Shown: one piece after another, positions 20,101-24,583 of the stretch
Layout: the number at the start of each line of letters is the position of its first letter
Position numbering within the stretch: the stretch's first letter is position 1
From: a virus
DNA length: 24,583 bases
Virus record (IMG/VR): IMGVR_UViG_3300010354_000619
Coordinates: 1-24,583 of that record
Strand: one strand, 5' to 3'
Notes under the pieces: model-generated
Database searches by the model: none
The model's input: only the letters and a program-made list of their open reading frames with translations
What the model was told of the DNA's origin: nothing
Program-made: the position numbers and the translations under genes

Positions 20101-21696
20101 TTATGTTATTGTAAGATTAGTTAGAGTTAAACCGCCTGACAACCTTTGATCTTGTGCAATTGCAAAAGGATTATATAAAATTTTATCTCTTACACCTGAT
20201 ATAGATCTATAACTCATATAATCATTTGTTAGGCCCGTATTATATATTACCCCTGAAGAACTGGCAATATTTGATAACCACTGCTTAACCTGAACTTGTT
20301 TTAGAGAAGGATTAGTTTGTAAATATAAAGCAACTAGTCCGGATACTTGAGGTGATGCCTGCGAAGTGCCTCCTAACTTTAATTGTCTAAAATTAGAATC
20401 ACCATAATAATCTACATTAGCACCTTTTACTTGTATGGTGCTTGTACAACTAATTATATCTGATCCTGGTGCGTAAACATCTACTCCGTCCCCACAACAA
20501 CTAAATGTTGCTTTTTGATCTAATGTTGATGAATATGAAGTTGAATCTAAACACCCAACCTTAATACATAAATTACTACTTGGGCTAGATCCTCTATGTT
20601 GATACTTAGGTAATCCCCCAACAGTAACATAGTTATCATAATCCTCACCGCCTGGTCTTTCTATTTTAGTATAGTGATTACCTGCGGCAGCAATAAAAAT
20701 AACACCTTCGTCTATTAGTTCTTCTACATCTACATCAACAGAGTTAATTCTAATAGATGTAGTATATACACCTATGTCTGGTCCAGCTACAACTGTACCT
20801 ATTGGTGCTAAACCATAGTTACCTTTTTTAGTATAAGTATCTATGTCCACGCCCGAATAAGTATTGCCTCGCCATGTTATACTATTGATACTTGTTCTGG
20901 CAAATGTTGTTGTATATCCCCAGCTTGCGTTTACAACTGTTGGTCTTTTATATCCAGTTGTTGCATCTACAGGTTTATTTCTGTGCCATAACTTAATTAC
21001 ATCAAAGCAATCTGAAATAGAAATACCTGTTCCAGAATCTCCTGCACCTTCTAAACCACTTACTTTAAGAGAATAAACATTTGCGCCTCTGGCCCAGCCA
21101 AATGTTTTGCCTGCTGTTATCCCTGCAACATGAGTACCATGCCCATCGTAATCTCTATAATGATTTGCAGATTGTGTTCCTGCCAATCCGCTAGCTGCAT
21201 ACCAATCTATTTGTTGTGCTCGACCTGCGAATTCAGGATGGGCTACTTCTAATCCACTATCCTGTATAACAACATCGACACCTCTGCCATCGAGAATATA
21301 ATTGTAGTTATTATCAGGGGCCTCATAATTAGATCCATAAGAATTATCAAGGCTGTTAACTCTTCGTAGTCCCCAATTTTGGTATGAACCTGAGCCATTT
21401 GCTTCGGGCAAAGGTTTACTATAATTTCCCGTTACACGAGCAAACGTTCCGATTTTAATATCTGTTCTTTGATCTGGAGGTATCTCTACACAGTAAACTC
21501 GAGAATCATTTTGCAGTAAAGTTGCTTCCTCATCTGTAAGTGAGTAATGGCAGCTTCTTAAACTGCCATCTCTATTGTTAACTATTTCTACTGCCCTATC
21601 TGGAATATGTAGAAGACCATTTGTTATTGTCTCCATCTCATTCCAGAATGTATCATAGTCAACGTCTTTGTTTAAGCAAACAACATATTCTCTCAT
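20101..21696 (-). CDS. Subtilisin-like serine protease (S8)
   Basis: A 531-residue protein with a complete subtilase core. The catalytic triad is Asp146 (VIQDSGLE), His186 (DGHGTHVAG) and Ser445 (GGTSQASP), with oxyanion-hole Asn340 (AAAGNH). Residues 1-80 form a small domain resembling an inhibitor propeptide (ending VYCVEIPPDQR). There is no signal peptide, so it is not a Sec-exported enzyme. The C-terminus (about 495-531) includes NPFAIAQDQRLSGG. Location between the fibre gene and conserved virion-region genes suggests that it processes a tail/fibre protein, or is carried in the particle to act on the host surface. Target unknown. Confidence 0.9.
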   Translation of the reverse strand: MREYVVCLNKDVDYDTFWNEMETITNGLLHIPDRAVEIVNNRDGSLRSCHYSLTDEEATLLQNDSRVYCVEIPPDQRTDIKIGTFARVTGNYSKPLPEANGSGSYQNWGLRRVNSLDNSYGSNYEAPDNNYNYILDGRGVDVVIQDSGLEVAHPEFAGRAQQIDWYAASGLAGTQSANHYRDYDGHGTHVAGITAGKTFGWARGANVYSLKVSGLEGAGDSGTGISISDCFDVIKLWHRNKPVDATTGYKRPTVVNASWGYTTTFARTSINSITWRGNTYSGVDIDTYTKKGNYGLAPIGTVVAGPDIGVYTTSIRINSVDVDVEELIDEGVIFIAAAGNHYTKIERPGGEDYDNYVTVGGLPKYQHRGSSPSSNLCIKVGCLDSTSYSSTLDQKATFSCCGDGVDVYAPGSDIISCTSTIQVKGANVDYYGDSNFRQLKLGGTSQASPQVSGLVALYLQTNPSLKQVQVKQWLSNIASSSGVIYNTGLTNDYMSYRSISGVRDKILYNPFAIAQDQRLSGGLTLTNLTIT

Positions 21697-23981
21697 TATT
21701 TTCCTAGGTCATCAATTTTCTTATCTAGTTCTTTAATTGCTTCAATTATTAAAGGAATAAGTCTCTCGTATCTAACAGTTAGATATTGACCATCATAGAT
21801 TGGTCTTGTTGCCTCAGGCTGTATTGCTTGTACTTTTTGTGCCGATACACCTACGTCTTGTACGTCAGGCATTCCTAATGATTTAGCTACTTCGTTAGGT
21901 GTGTAGATAAATCCTGTTAGAGTTTTTACTTTATCCAGAGCAGATGTTAAATTACCTTTAATATCTTTTAGATTCTCATCTGAATAGCTTGAATAAACAT
22001 CGCCTGTAGCATAAATGCTGCCGCTTGTACGAATTGATCCATTCTCCATGAATGAATCTGTACCAACACTTAAAGAATTAACTCTTAAGTTTGCGGTTGT
22101 TAATGCTGATACTACTCTTGCATTGGTAAAGTATAAATTATTTGTTCCTTCTGGTACAACATTAGTATTTCCACTAAATGAGGCTACTGCACTAGAACTA
22201 ATTCTACCATTGGCTTCAATTGTTATATTATTGCCTGCAATAAGTGCAGACACAACACGAGAATTTGTGAAATATAGATTTGCAGAAGTTTCTCTGACGT
22301 TAGCTGTTGTCAGACTTGAGCTTATCGCAGAAATAACTCTTGCATTTGTAAAGTATAAATTATTTGTGCCTTCTGCAACACCGTTTGTATTGCCTGTAAA
22401 TGAAGCTGAAGCACTAATTCTACCGTTAGCCTCAATCGTTACGTTATTACCGGCAATAAGTGCAGACACAACACGAGAATTTGTAAAATACAAATTGGCA
22501 GATACTTCACGAACGTTTGCGGTTGTTAAATTAGTACTTACTGCTGCAACTGCTCTTGCATTGGTGAAATATAAGTTGTTTGTGCCTTCTGAGACTAAAT
22601 TAGTATTTCCGGAGAATGATGCTGCAGCAGTAGAACTGATTCTACCATTGGCTTCAATAGTGATATTATCTCCTGCTACAAACGCTGCACGAGATCTTGT
22701 ATTAGTAAAGTATAAGTTTGTTAATTCTGTTACGTTTGCAGTTGTTAATATAGTAGTAAGTGCACCTATGGCTCTTACGTTTGTAAAATATAAGTTAGTA
22801 ACTTCCACTACGTTGGCAGTAGTTAGAACAGGAGTTGCTGCACCAACTACTCTTGAATCGGTGTAGTATAAATTATATTGTCCTTCAGAAATAACATCAG
22901 TATTACCTGTAAATGAAACAACAGACGTTGCGCTAATTCTACCATTGGCTTCAATAACAATATTATTGCCAGGAGTAAATGCTAATCTTGATCTTGCATT
23001 TGAGAAATATTTGTTTGTCTGGCCTTCTACAATAAGATCAGTATTTCCTATACCTGCAGCAACATTAAGAAGGTTAGCACGAATAGTACCATCTATAGTG
23101 CTGTATATAATTGTAGCATCACCTGCACTTAGCAGAGTTCTAACTCTATTATTTGTTGCATAGAAGAATGGTGCTTCTTCAAATACATTTGCTGTACTGA
23201 AAAATGGACCTACCGCTTCTATTGCTCTAGCAGGAGTAAAGTATAAATTACTGGTACTTTCTCTTACGTTAGCTGTTGTAAGTGTAGGTTGTATGAATAC
23301 CGCTACTCTTGCATTTGAATAATACTTATTAAACTGACCTTCAGGTAAAACGTCAGTTGTATTTGCATTTCGTGCAATCGCCGCTACGTTAGCTCTAATA
23401 GTACCAGTAAATCTATTATAGTCTATTGTGTTATCAATAGCTTCAATTGCATATCTTGCTCTTGCGTTAGAGAAATATAAATTTGGAAAAACTTCTGCTA
23501 CGTTAGCAGTGTTTAATACTGCGGTAAATGTACTTGCTGACACATATGGTTGTGTCACACTAATCATGTTCCATTTACCAAGAGAATATACTAATAAACT
23601 ACTATCACCTATTGTATTAAATACTAATCGCTGACCCGGAGGATTGAAGTTACCTTCAACGTAAGTGTTTCCTCCATTTGCAGTAAATAAACTAATAATC
23701 TTTAGTTGACCTTCTGCTCCATCAGGTAAATAAACAATATTTTCTCGTACGTTTTGTGCGTCTAAGAATGTGAGTGTTGTATTAATGTCAATATTTCCGT
23801 AACCTGCAACATAATCTGCACTTGCGAAAGAAATATTTCCAGATATACTGGTGTTAGCTAGAGTATGTACTAGAGTTTCTACAGTTACTCTATTGCTGGT
23901 GCCGTCACGGACCAAGTACACTAAATCATCGTTTAGTGTTGAGGTGATTAACGGTAATTCTGATAATTTTGTTACTGCCAT
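21696..23981 (-). CDS. Tail fibre protein with repeats and C-terminal S74 chaperone
   Basis: A 761-residue protein. The N-terminal ~165 residues (MAVTKLSELPLITSTLNDDLVYLVRDG...) look like a particle-attachment domain. Residues about 167-640 carry some thirteen degenerate copies of an NLYFTNARVVSAL...LTTANVRE module plus AGNNITIEANGRISSS segments, likely a beta-rich trimeric shaft. The C-terminal 95 residues (from Ser667, SDENLKD) are the intramolecular chaperone of endosialidase (peptidase S74) type, ending VRYERLIPLIIEAIKELDKKI, which trimerises the fibre and cuts itself off before Ser667. A late box lies just before the ATG, with no clear SD. Confidence 0.85.
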   Translation of the reverse strand: MAVTKLSELPLITSTLNDDLVYLVRDGTSNRVTVETLVHTLANTSISGNISFASADYVAGYGNIDINTTLTFLDAQNVRENIVYLPDGAEGQLKIISLFTANGGNTYVEGNFNPPGQRLVFNTIGDSSLLVYSLGKWNMISVTQPYVSASTFTAVLNTANVAEVFPNLYFSNARARYAIEAIDNTIDYNRFTGTIRANVAAIARNANTTDVLPEGQFNKYYSNARVAVFIQPTLTTANVRESTSNLYFTPARAIEAVGPFFSTANVFEEAPFFYATNNRVRTLLSAGDATIIYSTIDGTIRANLLNVAAGIGNTDLIVEGQTNKYFSNARSRLAFTPGNNIVIEANGRISATSVVSFTGNTDVISEGQYNLYYTDSRVVGAATPVLTTANVVEVTNLYFTNVRAIGALTTILTTANVTELTNLYFTNTRSRAAFVAGDNITIEANGRISSTAAASFSGNTNLVSEGTNNLYFTNARAVAAVSTNLTTANVREVSANLYFTNSRVVSALIAGNNVTIEANGRISASASFTGNTNGVAEGTNNLYFTNARVISAISSSLTTANVRETSANLYFTNSRVVSALIAGNNITIEANGRISSSAVASFSGNTNVVPEGTNNLYFTNARVVSALTTANLRVNSLSVGTDSFMENGSIRTSGSIYATGDVYSSYSDENLKDIKGNLTSALDKVKTLTGFIYTPNEVAKSLGMPDVQDVGVSAQKVQAIQPEATRPIYDGQYLTVRYERLIPLIIEAIKELDKKIDDLGK
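22092..23495 (-). repeat. In-gene tandem repeats of the tail fibre
   Basis: About thirteen degenerate copies of a module encoding NLYF(T/S)N(A/S)R, with paralogous linkers. Some copies are nearly identical in DNA: a 32-base stretch at 22237-22268 recurs exactly at 22453-22484, 216 bases (72 codons) apart. The repeats could recombine in frame and change shaft length. Confidence 0.8.
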
Positions 23982-23986
23982 ATACT

Positions 23987-23994
23987 TATTTATT
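23987..23994 (-). promoter_or_regulatory. T4-like late promoter box before the tail fibre
   Basis: AATAAATA on the minus strand in the context CTAATAAATAAG, the same CTAATAAATA as at 6965-6974. It lies only five bases before the ATG at 23981, so a transcript from it would have almost no leader. Confidence 0.45.
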
Positions 23995-24016
23995 AGTATT
24001 GAATTGTTGGTTATTT

Positions 24017-24583
24017 TTAAGCAATAATTGCATTTGACATATTAAAATAACCGTTGCTTGTGTATGTATAGACATAATAACCGTTAACTACTGCAATAGT
24101 ATTAGCACCAGGCGCATCCATTCTGCCATAATTTACAGGATGGCGTAATATAACTATACCGGAACCACCTCTACCGCCGTTTCCTCCACCACCGCCACCT
24201 GTAGCAAATCCGCCAGGTGTACCAAATGCTGTTCCAGGGTTAGCAGAACCTGCGCCTCCACCGCCAACTCCCCCGGCAGCACCTGCGGATCCACCTAAAC
24301 CTACGCCACCTCCAGCGCCACCGCCACCTGCGTATGCTACATTAGAACCAGATATGGTTAGATATAAACCTGGTCCCCCTATTCCCGCAGCTCCGCCTGG
24401 GTTATTAATAGTACCACCTGCGCCGCCACCGCCTGATCCTGCGCTGGAGCCATCGCTTGCTACACCTGTGCCGCCAGCAAACCCTTGTCCTCCGCCTAGT
24501 ACACTGCCGCCTTGATAACCGTTGCCTCCGCCGCCAGTTCTTGCGCCGCCACCTCCAGAACCACCGGCTCGGCCTGCGCCAGC
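24017..24583 (-). CDS. Glycine-rich tail fibre/adhesin, C-terminal fragment
   Basis: 188 residues are open from the window edge to TAA at 24017-24019. The first ~130 residues are about half glycine, in GGGG, GGAG and GGTG runs separated by short hydrophobic links (GLYLTISGSNVAY), then GGRGGSGIVILRHPVNYGRM and a C-terminal Tyr/Asn-rich strand region ending YFNMSNAIIA. Polyglycine runs with a GGSGIVIxR motif occur in phage adhesins and fibre tips and may form a polyglycine-helix bundle as in T-even gp38-type adhesins. It lies directly upstream of the S74 fibre gene. The start lies outside the window. Confidence 0.75.
   Translation of the reverse strand, partial: AGAGRAGGSGGGGARTGGGGNGYQGGSVLGGGQGFAGGTGVASDGSSAGSGGGGAGGTINNPGGAAGIGGPGLYLTISGSNVAYAGGGGAGGGVGLGGSAGAAGGVGGGGAGSANPGTAFGTPGGFATGGGGGGNGGRGGSGIVILRHPVNYGRMDAPGANTIAVVNGYYVYTYTSNGYFNMSNAIIA

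Noticed and set aside
22015-22866. A 283-codon plus-strand ORF with repeated ALVKYKLFVPS-like segments
   Set aside because: It is the antisense reading of the tail-fibre repeats; the periodic, low-complexity product and lack of plus-strand genes elsewhere show it is a shadow.
22092-23495. Regularly spaced near-identical repeats resembling a CRISPR array
   Set aside because: Repeats are in-frame protein modules with varied spacing and sequence, inside one long fibre gene; no palindromic repeat and no cas genes.

Overview
The window is AT-rich, densely packed DNA with every supportable gene on the minus strand, so transcription runs from base 24583 towards base 1. Gene content is that of a T4-like tailed phage (myovirus type): a gp61-type primase, a class I ribonucleotide reductase with its own thioredoxin, a ThyX thymidylate synthase, a dCMP deaminase, tail-fibre genes, T4-like late promoter motifs, and a run of small unknown genes joined by ATGA/GTGA/TTGA overlaps. 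The auxiliary genes (tryptophan halogenase, fatty acid desaturase, isocitrate lyase) and the absence of photosynthesis genes suggest a marine phage of a heterotrophic bacterium, perhaps SAR11 or another alphaproteobacterium. The host is an inference.

Layout in transcription order. (1) 24583-18787, virion genes: the end of a glycine-rich fibre/adhesin, a repeat-rich tail fibre with a C-terminal S74 chaperone, a subtilisin-like protease, two conserved unknown proteins and a coiled-coil membrane-anchored protein. (2) 18733-14898, replication and metabolism: primase, tryptophan halogenase, an unknown conserved protein, ThyX. (3) 14876-14182, a spanin-type lysis pair. (4) 14158-7290, nucleotide and central metabolism: NrdA, isocitrate lyase, fatty acid desaturase, a Cys-rich mini-protein, a secreted His-rich protein, a histone H1-like protein, thioredoxin, NrdB, a zinc-ribbon protein, dCMP deaminase, a cytidylyltransferase and two more zinc-ribbon proteins. 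(5) 7336-5065, late genes: a GIY-YIG-like protein and two probable virion proteins, with T4-like late promoters and a strong terminator. (6) 5007-4139, a membrane-anchored SleB-type lysin and a membrane protein. (7) 4131-1, a metallophosphoesterase, ten or so very small unknown genes and a P-loop kinase.

How the genes work together: NrdA/NrdB with thioredoxin make dNDPs, dCMP deaminase makes dUMP and ThyX makes dTMP, a nearly self-contained supply of DNA precursors. Isocitrate lyase and the desaturase sit in the middle of that block, pointing to redirection of carbon and remodelling of membrane lipid during infection. The lysin and the spanin pair complete lysis.

Regulation is unusually visible. 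Four sigma70-type promoters with exact 17-bp spacers lie before the small-gene cluster, the lysin, the primase and (inside the primase gene) the halogenase; the last is a perfect TTGACA-17-TATAAT. Three leaders (lysin, spanin, primase) contain a structure that could mask the Shine-Dalgarno (SD) sequence. A late promoter, about 70 bases of potentially folded sequence and a terminator at 5753-5835 look like a small RNA gene. Seven genes with no complete, correctly framed ORF call of their own were read directly from the sequence (2037-2186, 2612-2779, 3051-3188, 3185-3319, 7290-7466, 10254-10424 and the fibre fragment 24017-24583), plus the partial gene at 1-115.
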